Notes: generated by a model from the sequence alone, not told the origin. DNA of 64,000 nucleotides from Echinometra lucunter (GCA_029962745.1 CM057153.1:5337506-5401505); one strand, 5' to 3'. Positions 34,401 through 42,065 are shown, counted from the first letter of the stretch. Numbers and translations are program-made.

Positions 34401-35206
34401 TCATGGATCAAAAATTGCCTTCTTTAAAAAATCAAAATGTGTGTAAACTATGGTCCTCCCATCATACACAAATGTAGCCCTATGTCAGTGGGGCTGACCC
34501 CTAATTCTCCGACTCTGTGTTTGCCCCAGGGAGCCATTGGTATGGTGAGCTGTGCAAATTTATGTGAAATGCTGCCCTCTATAGTTGGAGATAGAAATCA
34601 CTAAAATAATCAACAAATTCTTGGAAAATATTTGCTTTTTACACCCAGTATGATAACATATCCTATTTTCATTCCATTCCTTCAATTGGATCTAAATTAT
34701 CTTCATCAAATGAATTTTGAGAAATCTTTTTCTGATCACTGCTCTTGTTCCTCTGTCCCAGAAATGTGACAGAGAACACTACTTTCCTATTGTCAGCAAT
34801 TTCCACTGTACAGGCCTAATTCAGTGCAAGGTTATCTCATGATAACCTGGCATTCGTGCAAGTGGGTTTGCCCTATTTTTTCACGATATTGCCACACTCT
34901 CTCTCTCTCACATTCATTACTTAGCCAACGCCTCCAGACCACATTCTTTCACATGTACTACATAATCTAATAGAATAATCAAGCTAAGCCCAATAATCTG
35001 AGTGAGGGGAGGGGTCCAAAAAGTATACGAGCTAACAGTTAGCTAGCTGGCAACATCCACGTCTCCAAAATCCAGTCCCACCCGTCTGACGGGCATGTGA
35101 CCGGCGCCGGGCGTCATCGCTGCTGCTTCAGCATGCAGCAATAAATTGTGATGAACAGATGCTTACCTGCCAGGTAATTTGTCCACTTGTACAGCATTCC
35201 TTCCAT
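9838..35206 (-). CDS. PLEKHA8: FAPP2/PLEKHA8 orthologue: PH domain plus glycolipid-transfer protein, 13 exons
   Basis: Rebuilt coding exons (minus strand, 5' to 3'): 35206-35167, 29629-29513, 28645-28490, 27828-27704, 25266-25105, 23687-23665, 22720-22433, 21676-21591, 12945-12887, 12335-12205, 11693-11623, 10830-10769, 10035-9838. All junctions are GT-AG and in phase, giving 1518 nt and 505 residues (human FAPP2 is about 519). Residues 1-100 form a FAPP-type PH domain starting [19 protein letters not shown], which keeps Lys7, Trp8 and Arg18 of the PtdIns4P/membrane-insertion site. A FAPP signature ([12 protein letters not shown]) and a Ser/Thr-rich linker follow. Residues 300-505 are a GLTP fold with the glycolipid-recognition residues Asp346, Asn350, Lys353, Trp393 and His431, ending [12 protein letters not shown]. 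Known family role: moving glucosylceramide between Golgi membranes, recruited by PtdIns4P and Arf1. The GLTP domain excludes FAPP1/PLEKHA3. Function here is inferred from homology. Confidence 0.95.
10769..10830 (-). CDS. PLEKHA8: FAPP2 coding exon 12 (GLTP, His431)
   Basis: 62 nt. Encodes [20 protein letters not shown]. His431 is the equivalent of GLTP His140, which hydrogen-bonds the ceramide amide. Acceptor TTTAG, donor GTGAGT. Confidence 0.95.
11623..11693 (-). CDS. PLEKHA8: FAPP2 coding exon 11 (GLTP core helix)
   Basis: 71 nt. Encodes [20 protein letters not shown] and LAA, matching the FAPP2 core helix before the AYG..L motif. Acceptor CTGCAG, donor GTAAGA. Confidence 0.94.
12205..12335 (-). 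CDS. PLEKHA8: FAPP2 coding exon 10 (GLTP, Lys353 and Trp393)
   Basis: 131 nt. Starts [13 protein letters not shown] and ends DALMWLR plus two bases of Arg396. Lys353 and Trp393 correspond to GLTP Lys55 and Trp96, the residue that stacks on the sugar ring. Confidence 0.95.
12593..12793. mobile_element. Foldback element in FAPP2 intron 9, about 200 bp
   Basis: Inverted arms GCAGCA...GGAAATA(C/T)CCAC(A/T)TGAGAG and CTACCC(G/A)(G/A)GGTAGGG pair almost to the centre, which holds an ACGTAAAAT spacer. Confidence 0.75.
12887..12945 (-). CDS. PLEKHA8: FAPP2 coding exon 9 (GLTP glycolipid-binding Asp/Asn)
   Basis: 59 nt. Encodes [19 protein letters not shown]. Asp346 and Asn350 are the equivalents of human GLTP Asp48 and Asn52, which bind the sugar headgroup. 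The acceptor is CTACAG and the donor GTATGA. Confidence 0.94.
13348..14142 (+). repeat. 5' LTR of the Gmr1-type element (795 bp)
   Basis: Direct repeat of 20633-21428. By eye the only difference is one T fewer in a T run near 14058. It begins TG and ends CA. A TATAAAT box at 13675-13681 and an ATTAAA poly(A)-type hexamer at 14039-14044 suggest U3, R and U5 order, but transcript ends are not known. Confidence 0.96.
13675..13681 (+). promoter_or_regulatory. TATA-box-like motif in the 5' LTR
   Basis: TATAAAT in the middle of the LTR, with a second TATAAG-like match about 20 bp downstream. The position fits a U3 promoter. The same motif recurs in the 3' LTR. Motif match only. Confidence 0.35.
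14147..14164 (+). promoter_or_regulatory. Primer-binding site, tRNA-Gln type
   Basis: TGGAGGTCCCACCGAGAT begins four bases after the 5' LTR. Its reverse complement ends CCA and matches, as recalled, the 3' end of animal tRNA-Gln(UUG) (...ATCTCGGTGGGACCT plus CCA) over 18 nt. It would prime minus-strand DNA synthesis. Confidence 0.8.
14639..14833 (+). CDS. Possible small upstream ORF in the retroelement leader (64 codons)
   Basis: Open frame in the leader whose TAG ends five bases before the gag-pol ATG at 14839. The peptide is hydrophobic and Trp-rich with no recognised domain. It could be a chance ORF or an upstream ORF that affects gag-pol translation by reinitiation. Confidence 0.25.
   Translation: MNDTDIECLCVKWALLFAWLYARGDTISSAVLVLGFGIWLPGWRFCCFHWRTPFTIQVWLGFRI
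14839..19491 (+). CDS. Gag-pol polyprotein of Gmr1-type retrotransposon (1550 aa, intact)
   Basis: Single frame, no stop or frameshift. Seen in order: an N-terminal Glu/Arg coiled coil (about residues 30-75); a capsid with a SCAN-like stretch (about 149-252, core [18 protein letters not shown]); CCHC knuckle [14 protein letters not shown] (320-333); aspartic-protease-like DSGSS (Asp454) with IIGND near 520; an acidic spacer with three VPK repeats; an integrase HHCC zinc motif (about 700-744); a DDE core with Asp771, Asp830 and Glu866 (35 residues between the last two); a GPF module (WQGPF); reverse transcriptase with Asp1224 and YIDD at 1284-1287; RNase H with Asp1435 and THTD-type HTDHKP; C-terminus ADLMSRLL. 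Gag and pol sharing one frame means no ribosomal frameshift is needed. Placing integrase before RT separates it from ordinary gypsy elements. Confidence 0.96.
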   Translation: MTSVEKMKEFSILGREMGLSGGELSKFVTESMESEREREEKALEREREEKALEREREREREAHELRLAQIKAENAKTDDRPLEFSRLKLKVGKFDESTERFDSYMTKFELLMESQNIPKQFRSLHLISNLTGKSLDVVNRMNSADRTDYDKVKHELMEFFHLTEDGYRKKFRSVRPNKGERPKQFAVRMKGYFDKWVDLSGISVDYDSLVDLVLREQFSNCCPKEVVGFLKERDCGKFDEMIECAEVYVHAHGLHTFFGQGNDKSHPKNQNHRQNRNQKPNQSQNPKSVSVSQTDRKPKMRNNTKSSYGDRGSTGAKDGCYMCGSPNHFKRNCPMMPIAHSAQAMSVEDTYTPNDSVKTDEMSLHLNGNESVVSIGTLRSDNRASSQSNSLAHVENSAGCALVGNPQIEIPSESDVNVETLGMAYNEVGAMINDMPVVSGRLLPMNKPVSVLRDSGSSTSVVRTSLVLDDQFTGVIQLVKLIDGTIRRFPRAKVRVDSPYFIGEVNALCMPNCLCDVIIGNDVKGAREPKDPDLHWVPSGVHTANSSEVSELVPKDDVRVSEVSDSVPKDDVRVSEVSESVPKAEVESLDDVSRSLDEAMAVETRAQKESRSKPKQGLRVKDSGVKVKSEEFLREQKSDLSLQPFWNKVNDSESKSKFLFVSEKNCLYRQERDKNNPSVGVGPKLVGVPKTHRSEVMRIAHDSLFGGHLGINNTLSKVKAQFFWPGMSEDVANFCRSCDVCQKTISKGRVPKTTLGRLPIVGVPFQRIAIDLMGPFIPSARGHTHILTIVDYATRYVEAIPLKSISTVDVAEALVTVYSRVGVPCEVMSDLGTQFVSDLMRKVSQLLSVKQITSSRYHPMCNGLVERYNGVIKTALRRLCSEEPRQWDRYLPALLFALREAPSSSLGFSPFELLYGRHVRGPMDILRELWTNENIDAVLGNEYEYVLDLRKRLVESWQLAQETLKSSAKRYKGYYDRKARKRKLDIGDEVLILLPTIQNKLMLEWQGPFKVVGTKFDYDYVVDVKGVMKTYHINLLRRYVRREEEVAANCFDVGTCDVEGRDEEEMGECMGDAPNMPCSIQKEFVSHVHVNESLSKESEDKVRKLLCEYQDIFTDVPKKTSVAECKIHLTSDEPVRSSPYRVPQAVESEIKKEVESMLRLGVIEPSDSPYAHPIVMVRKPDGSNRFCIDFRRLNKITVFDPEPMPNQQGLFASLAKSKYFSKVDLTKGYWQIPMKESDKAKTAFLTPIGQYQFKYMPFGLVTAGAQFTRMMRTVLKGIPNVVNYIDDILVYTETWEEHVQTVEKVLCRLREANLAARPSKCFIGFSSIDFLGHELGDGAIHTSSRLTQKVVETPRPETKKQVRSFLGLTGYYRDYIRGYSDIALPLTNLTRKGSPGKVKWGPEEEEAFRKLKDCLVKPPVLKLPDFDKMFMLKVDASNSGLGAVLMQESNGEEFPIAYASKKLLPRETRYSTVEKECLAIVWAVRKFEYFLYGREFEIHTDHKPLLYIQSNKLTNKRIMRWSMFLQEYRFRLVSVKGIDNRAADLMSRLL
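14941..15030 (+). repeat. Short in-frame tandem repeat encoding Glu/Arg coiled coil
   Basis: A 27-bp unit (EREREEKAL) is repeated about 2.5 times and then decays into ERE repeats, inside the N-terminus of gag. It predicts a charged coiled coil and is a likely site of length variation between copies. Confidence 0.8.
16480..16605 (+). repeat. Three-copy in-frame repeat in gag-pol spacer
   Basis: Units of about 42 bp encode SEVS(E/D)(L/S)VPK(D/A)(D/E)V. The first two are nearly identical and the third diverges. It lies between protease and integrase, in a low-complexity acidic linker. Confidence 0.8.
19492..20632 (+). other. Non-coding region between pol and 3' LTR
   Basis: About 1.1 kb, AT-rich, with no plus-strand ORF of useful length and no env-like product. 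It ends in the polypurine tract. Its function, if any (RNA export, packaging, 3' UTR), is unknown. Confidence 0.7.
20619..20629 (+). promoter_or_regulatory. Polypurine tract
   Basis: AAAAAGGGGGA immediately upstream of the 3' LTR, the expected plus-strand DNA primer site. Confidence 0.85.
20633..21428 (+). repeat. 3' LTR of the Gmr1-type element (796 bp)
   Basis: Near-identical copy of the 5' LTR, preceded directly by a polypurine tract and followed by the TATAC target duplication. Confidence 0.96.
21591..21676 (-). CDS. PLEKHA8: FAPP2 coding exon 8 (GLTP helix 1)
   Basis: 86 nt. Encodes [20 protein letters not shown] and the following helix CTCIVGIF, matching the FSDI...FL.C start of the FAPP2 GLTP domain. 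It is the last exon before the intron enlarged by the LTR retrotransposon; the donor lies about 160 bp from the element's right edge. Confidence 0.94.
22433..22720 (-). CDS. PLEKHA8: FAPP2 coding exon 7 (low-complexity linker into GLTP domain)
   Basis: 288 nt. Encodes an Arg/Ser/Thr/Pro-rich linker (for example [18 protein letters not shown]) with many potential phosphorylation sites, then [11 protein letters not shown]. That last stretch is the FF(S/T) entry into the GLTP fold in FAPP2. Donor GTAAGT. Confidence 0.93.
23266..23611. mobile_element. TIR element in FAPP2 intron 6, about 345 bp
   Basis: Imperfect terminal inverted repeats (GGGCTTGTTCAGATGTGAGG against AGCTTATTCAGATCTGGGGC). No coding capacity. 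Confidence 0.6.
23665..23687 (-). CDS. PLEKHA8: FAPP2 coding microexon 6 (23 nt)
   Basis: Acceptor ATATCCAG and donor GTAAGT flank 23 nt encoding RSVSVED plus two bases of Arg. The phase joins exons 5 and 7 exactly, and the peptide resembles the KRSVS motif of FAPP linkers. Because 23 is not a multiple of three, skipping it would break the frame before the GLTP domain. Too short for ORF finders; support is splice sites, phase and motif. Confidence 0.82.
23937..24250 (+). repeat. Minisatellite with TTAGGG/TTAGGA units in FAPP2 intron 5
   Basis: About six copies of a roughly 50-bp unit built around GAGAGTTAGGGTTGCA and TTTTAGGTTAGGATTCTGG. It resembles degenerate telomere-type repeats. A shorter related stretch occurs at 22260-22340. 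Confidence 0.8.
24663..24985 (+). repeat. Three tandem copies of a GATTATGGCTTTTCAATG unit in FAPP2 intron 5
   Basis: Units start near 24663, 24788 and 24895; the third lacks the first part. They share AGAGATTATGGCTTTTCAAT and CTCCAGTGAT. Intronic, no ORF conserved between copies. Confidence 0.85.
25105..25266 (-). CDS. PLEKHA8: FAPP2 coding exon 5 (linker)
   Basis: 162 nt, exactly 54 codons, phase 0 at both ends. Encodes [20 protein letters not shown] and a helical continuation matching the FAPP region LLSATCNTFITTLEECVK. The donor is GTCAGT. The exon could be skipped without a frameshift. Confidence 0.92.
25421..25600 (+). repeat. (GAT)n then (GGT)n microsatellite in FAPP2 intron 4
   Basis: Roughly 100 bp of GAT repeats interrupted by AAT, followed by about 30 bp of GGT and then GAT again. 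The ORFs over it (poly-Asp, poly-Met, poly-Ile) are repeat translations, not genes. Confidence 0.95.
26479..26622. mobile_element. Foldback element in FAPP2 intron 4, about 145 bp
   Basis: Arms ATAAAACTTACCACTAATGG and ACCATCAGTGGTAAGTTTTA are inverted copies. The centre contains ACCATGGTAAC. Confidence 0.6.
27295..27458. mobile_element. Foldback element in FAPP2 intron 4, 164 bp
   Basis: CAGGGGCC(C/T)GTTGCAT(G/A)AAAC followed by TTTTGCCAGAG, inverted at the right end. Internal GCCAGAGTTTTT repeats. Confidence 0.8.
27704..27828 (-). CDS. PLEKHA8: FAPP2 coding exon 4 (post-PH FAPP signature)
   Basis: 125 nt, ending in phase 0 at donor GTATGC. Encodes [20 protein letters not shown] and the following LTQQV stretch. 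The [12 protein letters not shown] block is shared by FAPP1 and FAPP2 just after the PH domain. A Ser/Gly-rich tail ([11 protein letters not shown]) follows. Confidence 0.93.
28243..28512 (-). repeat. Local duplication that copies the end of FAPP2 exon 3
   Basis: The segment 28243-28340 is an imperfect direct copy of 28410-28512. It includes the exon-3 tail and its donor: the copy reads KNHQQK then GTCAGT, against KNHQKK then GTCAGT in the real exon. The copy lies downstream in intron 3. Confidence 0.8.
28490..28645 (-). CDS. PLEKHA8: FAPP2 coding exon 3 (end of PH domain)
   Basis: 156 nt. Encodes [20 protein letters not shown], then the C-terminal helix [15 protein letters not shown] typical of FAPP PH domains, ending KNHQKK. 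The donor is GTCAGT. The last part of this exon is duplicated in the following intron near 28320-28345. Confidence 0.95.
28844..28986. mobile_element. Foldback element in FAPP2 intron 2 (family shared with 42412)
   Basis: Contains GACAGTTGCCATAGTAACGA and CAGCCAATCAAAATCAAGGA, both identical to the copy at 42412-42574. The ends are GGGGAGCGTTTCATGAA and its degenerate inverse. Confidence 0.8.
29513..29629 (-). CDS. PLEKHA8: FAPP2 coding exon 2 (PH domain core)
   Basis: 117 nt, phase 1 in and out. Encodes the [16 protein letters not shown] strands, including Arg18 of the phosphoinositide pocket, through KMACCEIQ. The acceptor lies beside a poly-A/poly-T run at 29634-29659, which acts as a very long pyrimidine tract on the minus strand. 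Confidence 0.95.
30714..31360. repeat. Two-copy tandem duplication (period about 331 bp) in FAPP2 intron 1
   Basis: Units start at AAGCAAGCATCT (30714 and 31045) and share GATAGACAGAATTTCTAAAT and a G/C-rich end. They differ by substitutions and by the length of poly-G/C runs. Confidence 0.85.
31476..31840. repeat. Palindrome-rich stretch in FAPP2 intron 1
   Basis: Inverted pairs GTGGTACCATGG / CCATGG.GTGGTACCAC, ATAGTACGACATGTCATAC / GACACATCGTAC.., and TACAGCCACATGCATGTGGCTGTA. Several hairpins in a row; possibly nested foldback elements. Confidence 0.55.
31957..32492. mobile_element. TIR element in FAPP2 intron 1, about 535 bp
   Basis: Terminal inverted repeats of about 44 bp starting TGCTACGTTCACACCTT and including ATTTGGCTTG(T/C)GTATTGCTGCG. 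No transposase ORF. Confidence 0.82.
33143..33365. mobile_element. TIR element in FAPP2 intron 1, about 223 bp
   Basis: Ends TCTGGGG(G/T)TGTTTCACAAAG and its inverse. It lies directly beside the next foldback element. Confidence 0.75.
33382..33753. mobile_element. Long foldback element in FAPP2 intron 1, about 370 bp
   Basis: About 70-bp outer arms (CCTCTC(G/A)GCTTTCAGATTTT, TTTGATGAAAAT, AGAAATGTTGTCAAA) enclose a second inverted pair (GGGCT(A/G)CATTTGCTT, CAAATGAATACAG). The RNA or single strand would fold into one long hairpin. Confidence 0.82.
35167..35206 (-). CDS. PLEKHA8: FAPP2 coding exon 1 (start codon, PH domain strand 1)
   Basis: Encodes [13 protein letters not shown] and one base of Gly14, then donor GTAAGC. 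The ATG aligns with the invariant N-terminus of FAPP proteins, which fixes the start. It contains Lys7 and Trp8, which in FAPP PH domains contact PtdIns4P and insert into the membrane. The 5' UTR upstream was not delimited. Confidence 0.93.
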
Positions 35207-38200
35207 CTTGGATTTTAATCTAGAGCATATCACACGTGGTTAGAGAAGGAAAAAAACTCTTGTAAATCTACCTCTAGCGCAGTCGTCGAAAATGTTGACT
35301 TCTCAGTTCTCGGGCTACTAGCTAGCTGGCAGTGCAGGTCAAAGTTCGTTCTCATCTCTCAATATCTCACCGGCACCCCGGAAGTTGATATTCTTTATAC
35401 TAGTATAGCCCTTTTCAAGGAATTTGATGAGGAGTAGAATGAGGAACAATATCCCGAGAAATATGACGAAAACAGCATTCATGTGGGTGGAAAAGACATT
35501 CACCCTTTACCTTACCCAGGCAGGAGATGGGGAGGGACAGAGGGGTTCTTAAACATTCTCTATTACATTGGATTGGCCCCTGTAGAACCTAAATATATCC
35601 AACTTATTTTTAAAGATATTTAGATCTAGGTCATGAAATATCAATCCAATGAAGAAATATTTGTATTGTCCTTCATGGGCCAGCAATGCCATGTCTTATT
35701 AAAATAACTGCTCCAAGATGTAAAACAACCCCTAAACACCATTTTTCTCCTTGCTTTGAATCATATGCTCTCCCTCAATCTTTCTTCAGCCCCTCAGCCT
35801 GATGCTTTACTATTGGCTAGCATTATAGATTCTTTGTCATTTTTCTTTTCTCCCCCCCCCCCTCTCTCTCTCTATCTCTCCATCTCTCTCCCTCTGTCCT
35901 CTCCCTTTCTCTCCATTTGTAATATACTATACTGCACAAGCAACTTCAAAAATATCCCAATCAGTTTTGTATAATCTGTAACCATTATTTATTGTACATA
36001 CCTGTTTTGACATCATATCTCAAATTACACTTTAAAACTTACTCCATACTTTCACAAGAATTAGAATTCAGTACATTTTGATTAACTCCACCATCATATC
36101 AATCTTAACGATTGATCAAATCTGAACATAACAATGATATCCATTCAGACTATTCAGATTAATTCCATGGAAATTTTTCCCTGGAGCCTGCACATCCAAT
36201 AAACCTATATATGCCATCAATTGGTCTCCACAAGATGCAGTTTCACACAGTAAGATAATCCAAATTTCAAGTAGCTTGATTGCTACAAAGTCAAAAGCAA
36301 AGTGACGTACAAGTGTTTCTATTAAACATCAAACACCCAGTACATTGAGGGAAAGAATATTTCCCAGGGTTCGTCACAATATCCTCCAATGTTTCAAGTG
36401 TGACTGATGATCAGACAAGGTAGATTGATCATGAACATCTACAGTTCTCCAGTCTTCTTAAAATGTCATGAGCATATCAGTATTCATCCCACATGAACAT
36501 ACAGAATCACAATTCAAAGGAATATAAGTAAAGAAGCACATAATTTGAATGCTTGGGATATATACCAGATTATACCACTATCTCTCAGGATACAGCACTA
36601 TCTCTTGAATTGGTATCCTAAAGGATAAATCCCTGTTGTAACAAAAACAAGTTGTTACAAAAAGAAATCATTGCTAAAAATGTCCACAGAGTGTAGACAA
36701 AAAAAACTATTAAAAACACAATTGCAAATTAAATGAAAAACAAAATTGCTTTTCAAGGTCACAAATCAGTGACAGCATTAGAACCTGCGTCATGTAAAAA
36801 TGGAATATATTAGCTTCTGTGAGCTACATTCCAGTTCATAATGACTTCAAGTCTGCAACTGAATCAGAATAAACACTCTGAAGGATAGTCTGAATCACTT
36901 TCTTTCAAACATAAAACTTTGCTCGAAATAAGCTGGGTGCAACAGTATAGTCACATATAATAATACATGACCCATTAAAAAGAATTAAGGGCATGAACAG
37001 TGACCCATCTTTAATATAAAAAAAATGTGCTTAATGTCAAACCATTCAGTATCTGAATAAACGATTCATGTCGAAAACAACGTGGGCTACCTAAGTACAG
37101 AAAATAGGCCTTCATAACTTAAAGGAAATGCAATTCTTTGTAATAAGTCTTTCCTTCATCAAGCTAAAAGAATAAAACTGTCAGCTCTTAGTCCAAGCCT
37201 TTTCCGCTTTAAAAGTAAAATACATTTTGCGGAACAGAAACTGTATGCAAGCGAGTACAGCACAAATTCTAACTTATTCAATCTTCATCATAACAAAAGT
37301 GTAAATATGAATCTTTACACTAATATGAATACCATCATATACAATCTGGCATGACTTGTACTATGGAAAATATATTAATCTTATCCTGCTATGACGTTTA
37401 GAATACAAATCCTACATATTATAAAGTGGTTATGATTGCACTTATATAAATAATTTTGGGGAATAATGTCCCATGTATTCTAAAATAAACATTTTTTTTA
37501 ATGTTCCTTTAACAGCCAGTCAAGTTCTACTGAATATAAAAAAAAAGAAGAATCATTTCTCAGCTAGCCTGCATGTTCCCAACGCATAAAGCTGAGCAAA
37601 TTATCTCACATTCTGGGAAATCAATATTTACCAAGCACTTTATCAATTTATCAAAATCAGATCCTGTTTGGAGTACAATACATGAACATCTTTGTTGACA
37701 GAAGAGGTACAAATATTTTTTTTTTTTCTTTAGAACTAGTAAACAGGAAAATGTATCCATGGGCAAAGTTTGTACAATTGGAAGAAGAGACTAGGTGAAA
37801 CTGATTTTTCTGTTTATCAACAGCCTACTTGGCATTTTTTACCATTACACATTTGCTTTTGATGAATTGTGTTGCAATTTTCTTATGATAAATATTAAAA
37901 CAAAATGAACTTGTACTTTAATAAAATCCAGTTGATTTGGGTCAACACTTCTATTATTTGCTGTGTTTATTATACTAGCAATGCTACCGCATGGAAGACT
38001 ACATCTGGCTAATATTAGTTGCTGATATATTTGACATGAAACCTAAGATCCCAAGATCTAAACACAAAAATGATAATCATGGAGATACACAAAGCCAAGG
38101 TCAATGCCATCTAGACCAAACTTAGCTTTTAAATAAGTTTAAGTAGAGGCAAGTACATATTCTTTAATATGGCATTATTATAAATAGATGATAATGTACA

Positions 38201-38492
38201 CGAGGTATACATTTGGTATTATAAGCACTGGGGATTTTTCAAATACATGATTATTCATAATGGAGGCAAGAAATATTAAATTTTGCAGATATATTATGTA
38301 CAATTAGTGTGCCTATCAACCCTATAGATAACAGACATACCCTACAAAGGATAGCACAAAGGGTGAATATATGAATACTGCCAAAATTTGCAAACTTGTA
38401 GACCACATTTGCTTTCTTTTCCTTTCTCAAACCAGCACACAAAGCCATTAAAATTGGGAGATTTGCCATCTTCAAAATTGGATTCTCCCCCA

Positions 38493-38519
38493 CCCCCCCC
38501 CCCCCCCCCCCCCCCCCCC
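38493..38519 (+). repeat. C27 homopolymer
   Basis: Uninterrupted run of about 27 C. Strong sequencing and assembly ambiguity; G-quadruplex potential on the minus (gene) strand. Confidence 0.9.
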
Positions 38520-39686
38520 ATTCTATCCAATGTACAACATGACTGGAAGATATTTGCTTAAAATGGTATGTAAAGTAAAGTGTCTAATAATTAACATGTC
38601 TACGGGAACCTAGCAGTCCCTGTATCAAGTCTATGGGAGTTTGAGAATTCAGCAGTCAACAGGTTAACTGGTTTTGAAAATAATAATAATAATAATGGAG
38701 ATATAACAAGAGAGTTAATTAATGATACACATGTATTTGAATTCCACCTAAGAATGAGGTGTGGTCATTCCAAAAAAAAATAATCTAATGACCATGTTTT
38801 ACACATCAAGCAAATTAACCATTCTGGACTTTGGTTTAAAAAATGAGATATGTTGTACATTATTTTGATCACAATTATAATTCTTATTCATTTTTAGCCC
38901 ATTCCATAACAAGAAAACAAAGGGATTAAGAATATGATTTGCTGCTACATAAAAACATCTAGAATTAGTAGGAGAAACCTGGGCACTATAAAAGGTCAGA
39001 AGCAACATAATTTAGGTAGATATGCCAATTCAAGTCTTTGTCATAATCATATATCACTGAACTTCAAGGTTCCTTTATCTGACTTGCAGTCAGCAAGCAA
39101 AACATAAACATAAGTCATCTAAACTTGCAAAAATGCATGGAATGACTCTCCTCCATAATGTCATCTTGCTTCAACGAGAACAGCACATTTTCTTGAAAAT
39201 CAAGACTTGGGTAAGCTTAATTATTGCAAAGTGGTGAAGCATCTGAACTTCAATCTGAACTCCACTCAAAAAAGAACAAATCTAATATGCATTAAGTCAT
39301 AAATAAAATGACAAAGAAATGATAGATCATTATTGACATGTTAATAACAAACGCCATTAGGCATTTTAATGTACAACTTTCATAAACTGTTTACTACACA
39401 ATATACAGAATATATCTCATGTTAGATATGATAATAAACAAGTGAAAGTTAAGTATCACAGATCATGAAAACAAAAGAATAAAAAGCACAAATTAATGTA
39501 TCATGATTGGATTTTCGATTGGATTTTGAATAAATCTGCAGTAAACAAAACAGATTTATGTATCAAGTGACAAGTCCAAGCATCAAAACTCTCACAATCA
39601 GAAAAATTAGCCAATAAGTGGCTTAATGTTCATGGCCGGCAAGAATATGTTAAAAGCAGCCCTTATCATGGCAATGTAGCTGTGAT

Positions 39687-39687
<1 letters not shown>

Positions 39688-39718
<31 letters not shown>
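39688..39718 (+). repeat. C31 homopolymer
   Basis: Uninterrupted run of about 31 C, the longest in the window. Confidence 0.9.
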
Positions 39719-39721
<3 letters not shown>

Positions 39722-39796
39722 CTCATCTAAATGATCTTTAGAGTCAAAGAGATAGTACAACAAAATAATACTTTCCAAGGTATTTTTTCTAACTTA

Positions 39797-39905
39797 AAAA
39801 CTGATGATTCAAATTATTAAATTAAAAAAAAAAAACTGATGATTCAAATTATTAAATTACAATAAAAACTGATCATTCAAATTATTAAATTTCAATAAAA
39901 ACTGA
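39797..39905 (+). repeat. Three-copy tandem repeat of about 37 bp
   Basis: Unit AAAACTGATGATTCAAATTA followed by TTAAATT, repeated three times with small changes and then a partial copy. Confidence 0.85.
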
Positions 39906-42059
39906 GATAGATTAGCAACTTTGAATTCTTTACAGAATTTTCAGATGATTTGATCAAATTCCAGAAAGCGATGATTTGCAATATGTTACATCATAAAAAA
40001 ATGGAAGGACAAATTTCCCCTTTACTCTTTGATATCTTAATATTTACAAGGTGGTCATGGCAGTGACTGTGAGAAACATGCTCCTTTTTAATCCTAGGAA
40101 TAAACACCTAATTTACATTTTTACAATACTTTACAAATTACAAAAAAAGGTTTAATGTATACAATATCCAGTTCCATTCATTCATATCAATTCCTTCATT
40201 GTCATCATGATTGACTGGAAAGTAGAACTGATTTTTCTTCCAATAGTCATGATCCCTTGCAAGATTTTTTCTTTTACTAACTGAAACCTGACATAAAAAT
40301 CAACGTTCACTTGTGTGCACAAAATTGCACAACAGACTTAAAACATATACCTTTTTAGTATTCTGTCACTCTATGGAAGTACTACTGATTAATTTTATAT
40401 ATATACAACATCTATTCTTTCGTAAAGTAAAATCAGTACTCCTTCAGGAAAAAAAGTCAACTCCATTTCTTGTCTCATATAAAGACCTCACAAGCACTCC
40501 TCCAGAAAAAGAGTAGATTGCTAATATGAAGAAATATGACCAAATTTGTAACTATTTATGGTACAAAAAAGCCCTAAAATTTGATAATTCACTATAAAGA
40601 AGATGATAAATCCACTACCATTGTTTCAGTTCTTCTGAATGCCCAGTCTGTCCAACTGAACACAAAAAAAAAAAACGGTCTTTTCCCAAAAGACGGATGT
40701 CAAAGAGCTATATATGAGATAAGAAAACAAGCTGACTTTTCCTTATGTCGCAGATGCACTGAGCAATACCTGAGAATAATTGAATATGCAATTGCATTTG
40801 AACCTTAAGCATTACAAAATGTTCCCATTTTGAGACATGTGACATTCCTCAAACTTGAAGTGCAAACAAATGACGATTCATGAAAGAATTTAAGATTGGA
40901 AATTAATTCCATTGCAAGGTCTAACTTTAAAAAAAAATGAATACAAACTTACATGAAAGTTACATGGATTATCAAAGCACTATTCAATATAAAAGATAAT
41001 TTTTACTTGGAGTAAATATTCTCTGTGAAATAAGCATAATTTTATTTGCTAATTATTTGCCTTTGAATATGGAATTCATTCACAGTCAACTATCATTGCA
41101 CAATTTTTGTTTCGAAACACAACTGATAAAAAAATACAGCAGTGTCACAAAATCCAAGTTTATAAAGTATCTAAAATCTTTTCATTCATGTAGTTTTCCA
41201 AATCTGAATCGCTAAACACTGGCTGTATGATACGAAACATGAAAAAAAAAAAAAAAAAAAAAAAAAAACAGAATACCGGTACATTAGATTTTCCACATGA
41301 TTATATCTTCACCATTGCACTTTGCCAAATTCATCATGTCTGATGTTAAGATACAATTGTTTACATTTACAACAAGTATTGAAACTTAAGAGCCTTTAAA
41401 AAAATATGCAGAATTGATGTAACCACGCATTTTTGGTATTGTCATGTCACTCACAGGACAGACTATCGCATAAATTATCTCATTCCCACAGTATGTCTCA
41501 ACTCTCCAATTTGACTTCTTCAGCCCCTTTCACTTCTTCTTTATTACAAATTACAACTGATAAAGACTAAGTGTCCTGGATTTCGGTTCAAATATAAGAG
41601 AATTTTTTGCCATTAACCTAGCCTTAACTGTTTCCTCCATAATTTATCTTTTGTATGTGTCTAAAAAATGTATATTTGTAAACATTTCAGTCACTCTACA
41701 ATGGTGACAAAGTATGAATAAAAGAGGAATTCAATATACGCAATTCCCTCAAGCTTTCTCAAAACATCATTTCTGAAACCTCCACTGGAAGAGTGCAGTA
41801 AATAACAAAACTGGCAATTTTGGAACATGATGTATCTTTGAAAAAACTTGTCATAATAGAAAAGATCTCTCATGAAAGCAATTAATGCAAATGGCAGATA
41901 CTACTTATATTGTAATAGATGAATGTAAAATGTAAGTAAGAATGTCATCAGAATACACAAGCTTAACCAAATAATGTACACAAAAATTTAGCAAAATGAA
42001 TATTCTTATTTTGAATATAGATCAAGAGCTGCAGTAACGATAAAATAATATTCTCTGTT

Positions 42060-42065
42060 TTTATT
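42060..42065 (-). terminator. Candidate proximal poly(A) signal AATAAA for the MAP3K
   Basis: AATAAA about 105 bp after the stop. Other AATAAA copies occur further left, including 35987-35992 at the end of the AT-rich stretch. A long 3' UTR using a distal site is therefore plausible. Confidence 0.3.

Noticed and set aside
39797..39905. CRISPR-like spaced repeats
   Set aside because: Direct tandem copies with no unique spacers, in a eukaryotic AT-rich region.
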